Shown here in pieces: positions 26,343 to 33,564 of a DNA stretch of 52,647 bases; the stretch's first letter is position 1, and every line of letters starts with the position of its first letter. Under the pieces are notes generated by a model. That model was not told the DNA's origin and ran no database searches. It worked only from the letters and a program-made list of their open reading frames with translations. A program made the position numbers and the translations under genes. Source of the DNA: Rhodospirillales bacterium (lineage in GTDB: Bacteria > Pseudomonadota > Alphaproteobacteria > Acetobacterales > Acetobacteraceae); contig JANYDF010000093.1 of assembly GCA_025359905.1 (NCBI GenBank), positions 1 to 52,647 on the forward strand, in the 5' to 3' direction.

Positions 26343-26897
26343 CTAGCGCGGGGCGCGGCGGAACCAGCCTAGCAGTCCACGGCGCAGGACACGCACGCGA
26401 TGGGTTACTCCGGCCCGCCCGCGCCATCTCAGCAACCGCAGTTTGGCGCGCAGCACGGCCGTGCTGGCCAGCGCCCAGTCCCGCACCCGCTCAATCCAGC
26501 CCACCACGGCGGCGAACCAACGCATCTGCAACAGCGCCGCCGAGCAGGCTTGCCAGATGAACACGGCAAGCAGCGTAGCGAGCGCACGCACCACCGCGTA
26601 GGCCAGCACGGCGCGAACCAGATGTCCCCGGTAGAGCAACAGCGCGAACCAAATATCGCCCAGCCGTCCGGCCAGTTCTGGCAGCAGGAACAACGGCAGC
26701 GCGGCCCAGCCCGGCAAGCGGCCGAGTTGCGTGCGCAGTGCAGCTATGGCTGGCAGGCCGTTGAGCTGGCGCAACACCACACGGGCGCCGCGCCACAGCA
26801 CGTCCTCCAGCACGATCACCACGAGGGCAATCGGCAGCAGCAAGCTGTCTTGCAGACGGCGCAGCCAGCGGGGGCGTTGGGGCGATGCGAAGCTCAT
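26343..26897 (-). CDS. Conserved membrane protein of unknown function
   Basis: This 184-residue protein has an N-terminal helix (LLLPIALVVIVLEDVLW), a second hydrophobic region (LPGWAALPLFLLPELAGRL) and a third (AVLAYAVVRALATLLAVFIW), followed by an Arg-rich C-terminus that should be cytoplasmic. Tryptophans and arginines are unusually common. Similar proteins of this length exist in Acetobacteraceae as far as I recall, without assigned function. It ends three bases after the stop of the convergent SMR-like gene. No enzyme motif is seen. Confidence 0.65.
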   Translation of the reverse strand: MSFASPQRPRWLRRLQDSLLLPIALVVIVLEDVLWRGARVVLRQLNGLPAIAALRTQLGRLPGWAALPLFLLPELAGRLGDIWFALLLYRGHLVRAVLAYAVVRALATLLAVFIWQACSAALLQMRWFAAVVGWIERVRDWALASTAVLRAKLRLLRWRGRAGVTHRVRVLRRGLLGWFRRAPR

Positions 26898-26925
26898 GCT
26901 ATGCAGATTTGCACGATCTCAATTG

Positions 26926-26969
26926 CGCAAAAGAAAAGCCCGCCGCATCGGGAACCGGTGCGGCGGGCT
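26926..26969 (-). terminator. Rho-independent terminator of the FecR/DUF6600 gene
   Basis: Reading the - strand, the arm AGCCCGCCGCA and its exact complement TGCGGCGGGCT (11 base pairs, + strand 26937-26947 and 26959-26969) enclose an 11-base loop and are followed by TTTTCTTTTG. This is a textbook terminator placed directly after the large gene that ends at 26987, and just downstream of the start of the membrane-protein gene that begins at 26897. Confidence 0.85.
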
Positions 26970-26986
26970 GACGGATCAGGCGAAGT

Positions 26987-29479
26987 CTAGCAATTGGTCT
27001 GGCCGGGCGCGCATTTCTGCGTGGGGACTTTCGGCAGCTGACCCGGCACCGGCTTTACAACTGGCCCAGGCGCCGGATGCGGAGCGGGCGCCGGATGCGG
27101 AGCGGGAGCGGCAGCGGGAGCCGGGGCGGGCGCCGGTTTCGGAACAGCGTTTGGCGCCGGGGCAAGTTTCGGCGCGGCGGCTTTCGGTGCCGGAGCAACA
27201 GGCGGCACTGTCGCCGGAGCCGTTGCACCAGCGGCGGGCTTCGGTGCGGGTGCCGGTGTCACAGGAGCCGGTGTCACAGGAGCCGGTGCCGCCGTTGCAG
27301 CCGGGTGTTGCTTCGGCAACGGCGGCAGCACGGGATGCGCCGGGACCGCTGGCGCGGCCGTCGCGGTGGCAGGATTACCGGCAGCCGGTGTCGCTGGGGC
27401 CACCGCCGCAGGCGTGGCGGGGGCGGAAGCTACCGGCTTGGTTGTCCCGGCTGCCGGGGCCAATTGCGGCTTCGGCGGATGGACTGCTCCGTTGCCGGCC
27501 GGTTTCAATCCTGCCGCACCCGATGTCGCGGCGGCACCAGCACCTGCGGGCGCTGTCGTGGCGCCCGTCGATGTGGTGGCCGGAGCTGTGGCGGCGGGAG
27601 CTGTGGTGGCGGGGACTGTCGCAGCGGAGGCCGGTGCGACAGGCTTTTGCCCAGCAGCCGGGGCAGCCGCCATGGTGCCAGCGGGGGCCGCAGCAGGGGC
27701 AGGTTTGGACGCAATGGCCGGGCCGGGAGAAACCGGGCGCGCTCCAGCCGGGGCATTCGCTGCTGGCGGGGTCCCGGCAGCGGCAGGAGTTCCGGCAGCG
27801 GCAGGAGTTCCGGCAGCGGCAGGAGTTCCGGCAGCAGCCGGGGTTCCGGCAGCGGCTGGGGTTGCCGCAGCGCCGGCCGCTGCCGGTTTCGCTTGGCCCG
27901 CCGTACCAGCGGCGGGCGGTGTCGGGGCAGCGCCGGCTGCCACCGGTGCCGTTGCAGACACCGGCACAACCGGCGCGCGCGCCGATACCGGCACGTTGCC
28001 AGCGGTCGCTGCAGTCGGGGCCACCGGCGCTTGCGCTAAGCGGCGCGCATTGGCCAGCGTTTGCGCGTTCACCGGCTGCGCAGCGGCGGCCACCGGGGCC
28101 GAACTGGTCATTGCCGACGACGGCACCACGGTCGCAGCGCTCGCATTTGCGTAGTTATTGATCGTCGTGGTGTTGTTGGTCACTTTGGTGATGTTTGTGA
28201 TGTTCGTGACGTTTTTAACGTTCGAGACATTCACGTTGCGGATGTAGTTATCGCTGGTCCGGTACGGCGGCACGTAAGCTTCGCGCGCCCCCAGCGGCAC
28301 CCAGCCGACCGAACCGCCGCCGCCGCCGCCCAGCACGAGACCCGCCGCCAATCCAACCGCTGCACCGACCACCGCAGCGCCGGCCACATCGACAAAGCTC
28401 ACCAATGCCGGGGCATAGACCGGACGGGCGACCTGCACATCGATCTGTGCGCCGGGTTCCAGCGGGCTCCAGGCCCAGCGCTGATTCACCTGCACCCAGC
28501 GGCCATAATGGAACGGCGCAAAGCCCCACTGCGCTTCGTCCACCCAGGTCCAGCCCCACGGATGCACGAAGGCCCAGTGGCCATGGCGGTAAGGCACCCA
28601 ATCGCGCTCGACCGGCGGGTACCAGACATGGCCGTAGCTCGGGGTCTCATGCCACTCACCGCTATCGCGCACGGCCTCGAAGCCCGTCATGTGCTGAACG
28701 ACCGGAGGCGCCTGATACACCGCTTCCCGGTGCACGGTCGTTGTGACGGACGTGGACTTGTGGACCGGCGGCGGCGGCGGCGCGCGCTCGTGCTCAAGCT
28801 GTGCCGCTAAGAAGGCATCATCGGCCTGCATGCCGACGCTGCCCTGGAAATCTTCCTCGGTCGACCCGGTGATCGAGGCGGTCTGGTGCGGCGCCACATG
28901 CAGCGTGACGTTGCCCACCGCGATATCGGCGCCACCTTCAACCACGGTCAGTTTGGTCGGCGAATCGGAGTCGCCTGCCACGACGGCATAGCGGCCCGCT
29001 GCTGTGACCGAGATGACGCCGCGCGGCGTGGTGATGCTGGCTGTCTCACCCGGCGGCAGTTCGTGCAGGCGCAGATACACCTCGCCCTGCGCCTCGGTGC
29101 CGGCCATGTTGTGATCGTCGAGGGTATCGACATCGAATTCGGTCTGCTGGTCCATCACCAGATAGGTTGGCCCGACTTCCAGCGATACAGTCGACGCAGG
29201 CTCGGTCCAGAACGCATTGCCCGTGGTCACTGGATAATTGAGCGTGGCCGCCTGCCACGTGGTGTCATCCGCAGTGTGGAACGACACGGTGCCCAGCAAG
29301 CTGGCAAGCCGGCCGACCCGTGACGGCGGATCGACAGGGGCCGCCGCCGTATCCTGCGCTTCCGCCATGGAATTTGGTTCGGTTTGCGCCTGCGCGAACG
29401 GCGCAGTGACTGGCCCCAGCACCAGCCCGCCAATGGCAGCCGCGGCAGTGAGGCGGAAGAACGTCTGCTGTTTACGCAC
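26987..29479 (-). CDS. Secreted FecR/DUF6600-type protein with long Pro/Ala-rich tail
   Basis: This 830-residue protein has a signal peptide ending near AQAQ, a FecR-like beta domain (about 55-200: VEGGADIAVGNVTLHV and a preceding ARY/VSV stretch), and a Trp/Tyr/His-rich block (about 270-345: HVWYPPVERDWVPYRHGHW and WGFAPFHYGRWV) typical of DUF6600. Next come a glycine-rich helix, an Asn/Thr-rich run (about 415-445) and roughly 370 residues dominated by Ala, Pro, Thr and Lys with short repeats, ending CAPGQTNC. The tail probably spans or binds the envelope; the two end cysteines may pair. No FecI-type sigma factor is adjacent. A strong terminator follows. Confidence 0.85.
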   Translation of the reverse strand: MRKQQTFFRLTAAAAIGGLVLGPVTAPFAQAQTEPNSMAEAQDTAAAPVDPPSRVGRLASLLGTVSFHTADDTTWQAATLNYPVTTGNAFWTEPASTVSLEVGPTYLVMDQQTEFDVDTLDDHNMAGTEAQGEVYLRLHELPPGETASITTPRGVISVTAAGRYAVVAGDSDSPTKLTVVEGGADIAVGNVTLHVAPHQTASITGSTEEDFQGSVGMQADDAFLAAQLEHERAPPPPPVHKSTSVTTTVHREAVYQAPPVVQHMTGFEAVRDSGEWHETPSYGHVWYPPVERDWVPYRHGHWAFVHPWGWTWVDEAQWGFAPFHYGRWVQVNQRWAWSPLEPGAQIDVQVARPVYAPALVSFVDVAGAAVVGAAVGLAAGLVLGGGGGGSVGWVPLGAREAYVPPYRTSDNYIRNVNVSNVKNVTNITNITKVTNNTTTINNYANASAATVVPSSAMTSSAPVAAAAQPVNAQTLANARRLAQAPVAPTAATAGNVPVSARAPVVPVSATAPVAAGAAPTPPAAGTAGQAKPAAAGAAATPAAAGTPAAAGTPAAAGTPAAAGTPAAAGTPPAANAPAGARPVSPGPAIASKPAPAAAPAGTMAAAPAAGQKPVAPASAATVPATTAPAATAPATTSTGATTAPAGAGAAATSGAAGLKPAGNGAVHPPKPQLAPAAGTTKPVASAPATPAAVAPATPAAGNPATATAAPAVPAHPVLPPLPKQHPAATAAPAPVTPAPVTPAPAPKPAAGATAPATVPPVAPAPKAAAPKLAPAPNAVPKPAPAPAPAAAPAPHPAPAPHPAPGPVVKPVPGQLPKVPTQKCAPGQTNC
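27781..27870 (-). repeat. Five 18-base tandem repeats within the Pro/Ala-rich tail
   Basis: Five head-to-tail 18-base units lie at 27781-27870; the first three (27781-27834) are identical (CGGCAGGAGTTCCGGCAG on the + strand) and the last two diverge. On the coding strand each encodes the hexapeptide AAAGTP or a close variant, so copy number can change without a frameshift. Confidence 0.9.
28152..28237 (-). repeat. AT-richer 9-base-periodic tract encoding an Asn/Thr/Val run
   Basis: Inside the FecR/DUF6600 gene is a tract of imperfect nine-base units (on the + strand GTGATGTTT, GTGATGTTC, GTGACGTTT and relatives). It encodes a run of N-V/I-T triplets (NVSNVKNVTNITNITKVTN). The tract is visibly lower in GC than the surrounding gene. 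Confidence 0.7.
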
Positions 29480-29637
29480 CAGGGCAATCCTTTGTTACAG
29501 GGCGGCAAAGCGCCACCGTCCGCTGAGGGCCGCTGCGGCGGCTGTCACGAACCTCGCAGCTAAACATGGCGAAACGGCGACGCATTTCCAGCATGAATCG
29601 GCAAAATGCGCCGGGTTCGTACAATCTTGCGATTGAA

Positions 29638-29658
29638 GCGGCAAGCACATGTTGCCGC
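29638..29658. promoter_or_regulatory. Inverted repeat in the divergent region upstream of the lipoprotein
   Basis: The arms GCGGCAA (29638-29644) and TTGCCGC (29652-29658) are exact reverse complements seven bases apart. The site lies in the 251-base gap between the divergent FecR/DUF6600 gene and the Gly/Tyr-rich lipoprotein gene. It resembles an operator more than a terminator, as no T tract follows. A possible -10-like TACAAT lies just upstream at about 29620-29625. Confidence 0.45.
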
Positions 29659-29730
29659 CATACGGCGTCCATGGTCTTGCCGCAAATGGACCCCACATCT
29701 TCCATGCTGATTTCAGCAGGAGGCGTTGTT

Positions 29731-29949
29731 ATGACCCGCTCACGAATTGCCCGCAGCCTACGCCGCGCCGCGCTGGCCGCGGCGGTGCTGGCATTGCCGG
29801 GCTGCATCGCGTACGGGCCGGGTTATGGATATGGCTACCAGCCTGCCTATCCAGCCCCGGCCTATGGCTATTATGCGCCTGCCCCGGTGGTGGTGGGCGG
29901 CTGGTGGGGCGGCGGCGGGTACGGCTACGGCCACGGCCGGTACCGCTAG
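29731..29949 (+). CDS. Small Gly/Tyr-rich lipoprotein
   Basis: This 72-residue protein has an Arg-rich n-region (MTRSRIARSLRRAALAAAV), a hydrophobic core and a lipobox LALPGC, so Cys27 should be acylated and the rest exported. The mature part is almost entirely Gly, Tyr, Pro, Ala and Trp (GPGYGYGYQPAYPAPAYGYY and GGWWGGGGYGYGHGRYR). A strong AGGAGG lies seven bases before the ATG at 29731. It is divergent from the FecR/DUF6600 gene, whose product also has a Trp/Tyr-rich region, so both may be envelope proteins. I do not recognise a named family. Confidence 0.8.
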   Translation: MTRSRIARSLRRAALAAAVLALPGCIAYGPGYGYGYQPAYPAPAYGYYAPAPVVVGGWWGGGGYGYGHGRYR

Positions 29950-30031
29950 AGCCAGTCTAGCCTTGCCTGCCTGTTGACGCGGGTGCGCCAGCAGCGCAAC
30001 CGTCAGGTAAAATTGGGCCGAAACGGAGTCC

Positions 30032-31051
30032 ATGGCGTCCTTATCACCGTCCCGCGCTTCAGGCTCCAGTCTAACGCGCGCCGTGCTGGTCTTGCCCGGA
30101 CTCGGCCTAAGCTTGGTGTTGTCGCTGATCGCCATCCGCATCCGCGACGCCACGGGCATTGCGGCGATGAACCCGGTGGTCGTGGCGCTGGCGTTCGGCA
30201 TATTGTTGCGCGCTGGCCTGGGCTTGCCTGGCTGGCTGCGCCCTGGCACGGCCTTCGCGGTGCGCCCGGTATTGCGCGCGGCGATTGTGCTGCTCGGGTT
30301 ACAGGTCACTGCCGGACAATTGCTGTCGGTCGGCGCAGGCGCGCTGGCGCTGGCGTTCTTGTCTGTCGCGCTGACCATTCCTTTTACGATCTGGCTCGGC
30401 AACCGGCTCGGCGTGCCAGCCGCGCTATCCCAGTTGATCGGCACCGGCACCGGCATTTGCGGCGCCAGCGCCATCGTGGCGGCCAACCAAGTGGCGCAGG
30501 GCCGCCAGGAAGACGTGGCCTACGCGCTGGCGGTGATCACCTTGTGCGGCACCGCATCATTGCTGATCTATCCGCAATTGGCGCTGCTGCTTGGCCTGAG
30601 CCCGCGCGCCTACGGGCTGTGGGCGGGTTCGAGCATCCACGAAGTGGTGCAGGCCGTTGGCGCCGCCGCCGCCGGCGGTCCGCTGGCGGTTGAGGTCGGC
30701 ACGATCACCAAGCTGGCCCGCGTCGTGATGCTGGCCCCCGCCGTGCTGGCGTTGGGCGCCTGGGTGCAGCGGGGCCGTGGCACGTCGGCGCAGGTGAAGG
30801 CGCCGATGCCGTGGTTCGCCTTCGGTTTCTTGGCGATGGTCGCCGTCGCCAGCACCGGGTGGCTGCCGCCGCCGGTGATCGGCGGGGCGAAATATGCTGT
30901 CCCGGTCATGCTTGCCGCCTCGGTCGCGGCGCTGGGCCTGAACACGGACCTGCGCGCGTTGCGGGCCGAGGGTATGCGCCCGTTGCTGCTTGGTCTGGGC
31001 GCGTGGCTGTTTATCGCCGTGCTTGGCCTCGCTGGCGCGCTACTGGTCTGA
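30032..31051 (+). CDS. YeiH/UPF0324 family transporter (putative sulfate exporter)
   Basis: This 339-residue protein has about ten helices and the YeiH signatures: NPVVVALAFGILLRAGLG, RPVLRAAIVLLGLQVTAGQLL, GTGTGICGASAIVAANQV, and GSSIHEVVQAVGAAAAGG. Homologues are predicted to export sulfate or a sulfonate-derived anion, with little direct evidence. GGAG lies directly before the chosen ATG. Its 3' end overlaps by twelve bases the end of the convergent M81-type gene. Often a LysR regulator adjoins this family; none does here. Confidence 0.88.
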   Translation: MASLSPSRASGSSLTRAVLVLPGLGLSLVLSLIAIRIRDATGIAAMNPVVVALAFGILLRAGLGLPGWLRPGTAFAVRPVLRAAIVLLGLQVTAGQLLSVGAGALALAFLSVALTIPFTIWLGNRLGVPAALSQLIGTGTGICGASAIVAANQVAQGRQEDVAYALAVITLCGTASLLIYPQLALLLGLSPRAYGLWAGSSIHEVVQAVGAAAAGGPLAVEVGTITKLARVVMLAPAVLALGAWVQRGRGTSAQVKAPMPWFAFGFLAMVAVASTGWLPPPVIGGAKYAVPVMLAASVAALGLNTDLRALRAEGMRPLLLGLGAWLFIAVLGLAGALLV

Positions 31052-32458
31052 CGCCGCAACGCCGCGCCGTGCGGCCGGCACATATTGGAACGGCAACCTG
31101 CCAAGTTCGGCGGAGGCCGGACCGCAGCAGGCGCACGCCAGCATTTCGGGGAAGATTTCCGCTAACGAGAAATCGACCTGCAACCCGGCCTTGATCCCCA
31201 AAACGCCTAGCGCCTCTACTTCGATCCCAGCGCGGCGGAACAAGTCGAGGTCGACGACCGCCGGGCGGCGTTCAGAGACCACAATGAGCATGCCGTTCTG
31301 GCGCAGCACCGCCAGCGCCCCGGTGCGGTCGCCGGGGTCCTCGACGACCTGTTGCACGCTGACGGTGAGCGGGACGCCGGGGCCGTAGTCCGCTGACATT
31401 TGTCCGCCAAATACGTGCTCCATCCGGCCTCCGACTCCGGCGGCCCGCGCTGCGGCGACCGCTTTGGGGTCGTGCAGCACGCCGAACGCGGCGGGCCGGT
31501 CCAGCGACGCCGCCAGCATCGCTGCAAGCAAACCGGGCGTATCGGCGGTCCCGCCCGCGATCGGGTCGTCCGAGGGGTCGAGCAGCGCAAACGGTGCGCC
31601 GCTCGCCAAACCGGCGGCGATGGCCGCTTCGGGCCGCCACAACGGCGAGGGCGGCCGGACCGCGCCGAGCAATTGGGCAAACTTGGTCGCTGTCTGGCGC
31701 GCCAGACGGCTATCCCGGTCGGTCCATACCAAACACGACGCCCCGGCCAGCGCGCTGTCAGCCCAGGGAAAGCCGCTGCACACCGATGCTTCAAGCACGC
31801 TCAGGGGCAAGTCGAGCAACTCATCTTCCCACAGGTCGGCCAGTATTTGCGGAGCAGCGAGGCTGGCAAGCAGCGAGGGCACGCGCACCAGGGTACCGAT
31901 GGGGCGCTGCTGCCCGGTCCAGATGATTTCCAGCAGGTCCAGCGCCCGCATTGCTGCCGCATCGCCGCCGCCGCGCGGCCAAGCGCGATTGACGCTGGAG
32001 CCGTCGAGCAGCAGCGGCATTTCGTCGGACATGTTGGCCGCGACATCGAAGCTGGCGACAATCGGCGTGCGCCCGGCAACCGCGCGCAGACGGCGCAAGA
32101 TGGTCAAATCGACCACCGGATCGCCTTCGGCTTGGCAGGCCCCGTGCAGCGACAGATACACGCCATCGTATTTGCTGCCACGCAGCCCGGCTTCCACGTC
32201 CGCAAGCCAAGCCCCGACCACATCGGCGTGCAGCGGACCGCCGGGCGGGGCGGACGCGCAGCGCAGCACCGCTGCCTCCCAATCCGGCCGCGCGGCCAGA
32301 AACCGGGCCACGCCATCAAGTTCGGTGCCCGGCAACGCCATGTCCAACGCGTCCTGGCCGCTGCGCCACTCGCACGCCTGCACGTCAGCCAGACCGGTTC
32401 GGCCTCGGTTGAAACTATTCGAACAAAAATGCAGCCTCGCGACCGCCAATCGGCGCAT
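31040..32458 (-). CDS. Divergent M81 (MlrC-like) family protein, likely without the usual metal site
   Basis: This 472-residue protein resembles the M81/MlrC family over its length, with the N-terminal and C-terminal halves in the usual order (YDGVYLSLHGACQAEGD at about 97-112, a C-terminal domain with TDRDSRLARQTA-type sequence). Family hallmarks are altered: the opening HETNTF is HFCSNSF (10-16), the DLHAN motif is DVAAN (138-142) with the histidine replaced, and the usual YPH is WPR (160-162). Metal peptidase activity is therefore doubtful. It lies downstream of the galactose-type dehydrogenase on the same strand. Confidence 0.75.
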   Translation of the reverse strand: MRRLAVARLHFCSNSFNRGRTGLADVQACEWRSGQDALDMALPGTELDGVARFLAARPDWEAAVLRCASAPPGGPLHADVVGAWLADVEAGLRGSKYDGVYLSLHGACQAEGDPVVDLTILRRLRAVAGRTPIVASFDVAANMSDEMPLLLDGSSVNRAWPRGGGDAAAMRALDLLEIIWTGQQRPIGTLVRVPSLLASLAAPQILADLWEDELLDLPLSVLEASVCSGFPWADSALAGASCLVWTDRDSRLARQTATKFAQLLGAVRPPSPLWRPEAAIAAGLASGAPFALLDPSDDPIAGGTADTPGLLAAMLAASLDRPAAFGVLHDPKAVAAARAAGVGGRMEHVFGGQMSADYGPGVPLTVSVQQVVEDPGDRTGALAVLRQNGMLIVVSERRPAVVDLDLFRRAGIEVEALGVLGIKAGLQVDFSLAEIFPEMLACACCGPASAELGRLPFQYVPAARRGVAASDQ

Positions 32459-32539
32459 GAAAATTCGTTCCTATCGCGCGGCAGTATCGATTCGCGCGTC
32501 ACGATATTGCATCATTTTCTCAACGCGACGCCAAAGCGA

Positions 32540-33466
32540 TCAGTCGTGAAATGCCTCGCCGGCGGTACGGCTGCCGATCATGAAAGCGTCAGCGACCAAG
32601 CGCAGCGGCGCTGCATCGACATGCGGCTGGCCGGCGTCCAGCAACGCAGCGAAATGAGCGTAAATGCCTTGATATTCGCGCGATGGCGCTTCAACTGTCA
32701 GCACGCCATCGACGGTCAGCTTCGATCCGCCGCTCGATAGCAGCAGCGTCGTGCCTGCCGATGTCTGCACGGTGATCTCCCAAGTCTCCCCGCCGCTGGC
32801 GCGCCAATCGAACTCGGCGCGCAGATCGCCCGCGCCGCCAAAGCGCAGATTGGCCGCAATCGGCGCTTCGGCGTTGGCGGGCACCAGCATATCGGCCTGC
32901 GTCACATACACCGGTTGCGGCATGATCTTGGTGACGATCGACAGCGCGTTGATGCCCGGATCGAACACGCCGAATCCACCTGCGGACCAAATCCACGCTT
33001 GGCCAGGATGCCATTTGCGCACATCTTCCTTCCAGTTGACGAACAGCTTCGCCACCGTCTGCCCCGCCAGCAGATCGCGCGCCGCGTCCACGGCGGCGTT
33101 GTATTGCGAGTGCCACGTGGTCATCAGCACAAGGCCGCGCGCCGCTGCCGCCGCTTCCAGAACCGCCAGTTCGCTGAGCGTGGCGCAGGGCGGCTTTTCC
33201 AGCATGACATGCATGCCTGCTTGCAGCGCCTGCAATGCAATCGCGTAGCGCGCCTGCGGCGGGGTGCAGATTGCCACCGCTTCCAGACCGGGCGTGCCGC
33301 GCAGCAACTCACCGGCATCGCGGAACGCCAGCGCCCCCGGCGCGGTCAGGCCGCGCTGGCTTGAAACGGCGGCCAGCGTAAACGCCTCGCTGGCCGCGAT
33401 CACCGGCAAATGCTGGTCCTGGGCGATCTTGCCCAATCCGATCACGCCAATCCGGTGCTGCCGCAT
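32540..33466 (-). CDS. D-galactose / L-arabinose 1-dehydrogenase (Gfo/Idh/MocA family)
   Basis: This 308-residue NAD(P)-dependent enzyme begins IGVIGLGKIAQDQHLPVIAAS and has the EKPP motif (MLEKPPCATLSELAVLEA). The run TWHSQYNAAVDAARDLL, then WKEDVRKWHPGQAWIW and GGFGVFDPGINALSIVTKI, matches the proteobacterial galactose/arabinose 1-dehydrogenase group, which forms the sugar lactone. The ATG at 33466 is preceded by GGGGGAC; the frame extends 5' without family similarity. DgoA and DgoK lie 2 kb away, which favours galactose. A lactonase and a dehydratase for the pathway are not in the window. Confidence 0.87.
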   Translation of the reverse strand: MRQHRIGVIGLGKIAQDQHLPVIAASEAFTLAAVSSQRGLTAPGALAFRDAGELLRGTPGLEAVAICTPPQARYAIALQALQAGMHVMLEKPPCATLSELAVLEAAAAARGLVLMTTWHSQYNAAVDAARDLLAGQTVAKLFVNWKEDVRKWHPGQAWIWSAGGFGVFDPGINALSIVTKIMPQPVYVTQADMLVPANAEAPIAANLRFGGAGDLRAEFDWRASGGETWEITVQTSAGTTLLLSSGGSKLTVDGVLTVEAPSREYQGIYAHFAALLDAGQPHVDAAPLRLVADAFMIGSRTAGEAFHD

Positions 33467-33507
33467 GTCCGTCCCCCGTTTCGTGCCGTGGAGTGTAGCG
33501 GGGGCAT

Positions 33508-33524
33508 TGGCTTGACCCAAGCCA
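33508..33524. promoter_or_regulatory. Inverted repeat in the divergent dehydrogenase/PhyH promoter
   Basis: The arms TGGCTTG (33508-33514) and CAAGCCA (33518-33524) are exact complements separated by ACC, and the flanks extend the symmetry imperfectly with GCA and TGC. The site lies midway in the roughly 98-base gap between the divergently read galactose-type dehydrogenase and PhyH genes, where an operator for both would sit. No T tract follows, which argues against a terminator. Confidence 0.55.
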
Positions 33525-33564
33525 TGCCAGCGCCTCAGGCTGCGCGCGGCGGAGGGACGCAGAC

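Noticed and set aside
27781-27870. Could the short tandem repeats be a CRISPR array?
   Set aside because: The units are contiguous with no spacers, preserve the reading frame, and lie within a coding region.
26731-28161. 476-codon + strand frame over the Pro/Ala-rich tail
   Set aside because: It mirrors the repeats of the FecR/DUF6600 gene (translating as RQRQEF-type repeats), and the - strand has the signal peptide, domains and terminator.
29472-29807. 111-codon - strand frame in the FecR/lipoprotein gap
   Set aside because: It overlaps the better-supported lipoprotein start and signal region, lacks a ribosome-binding site, and has no family resemblance.
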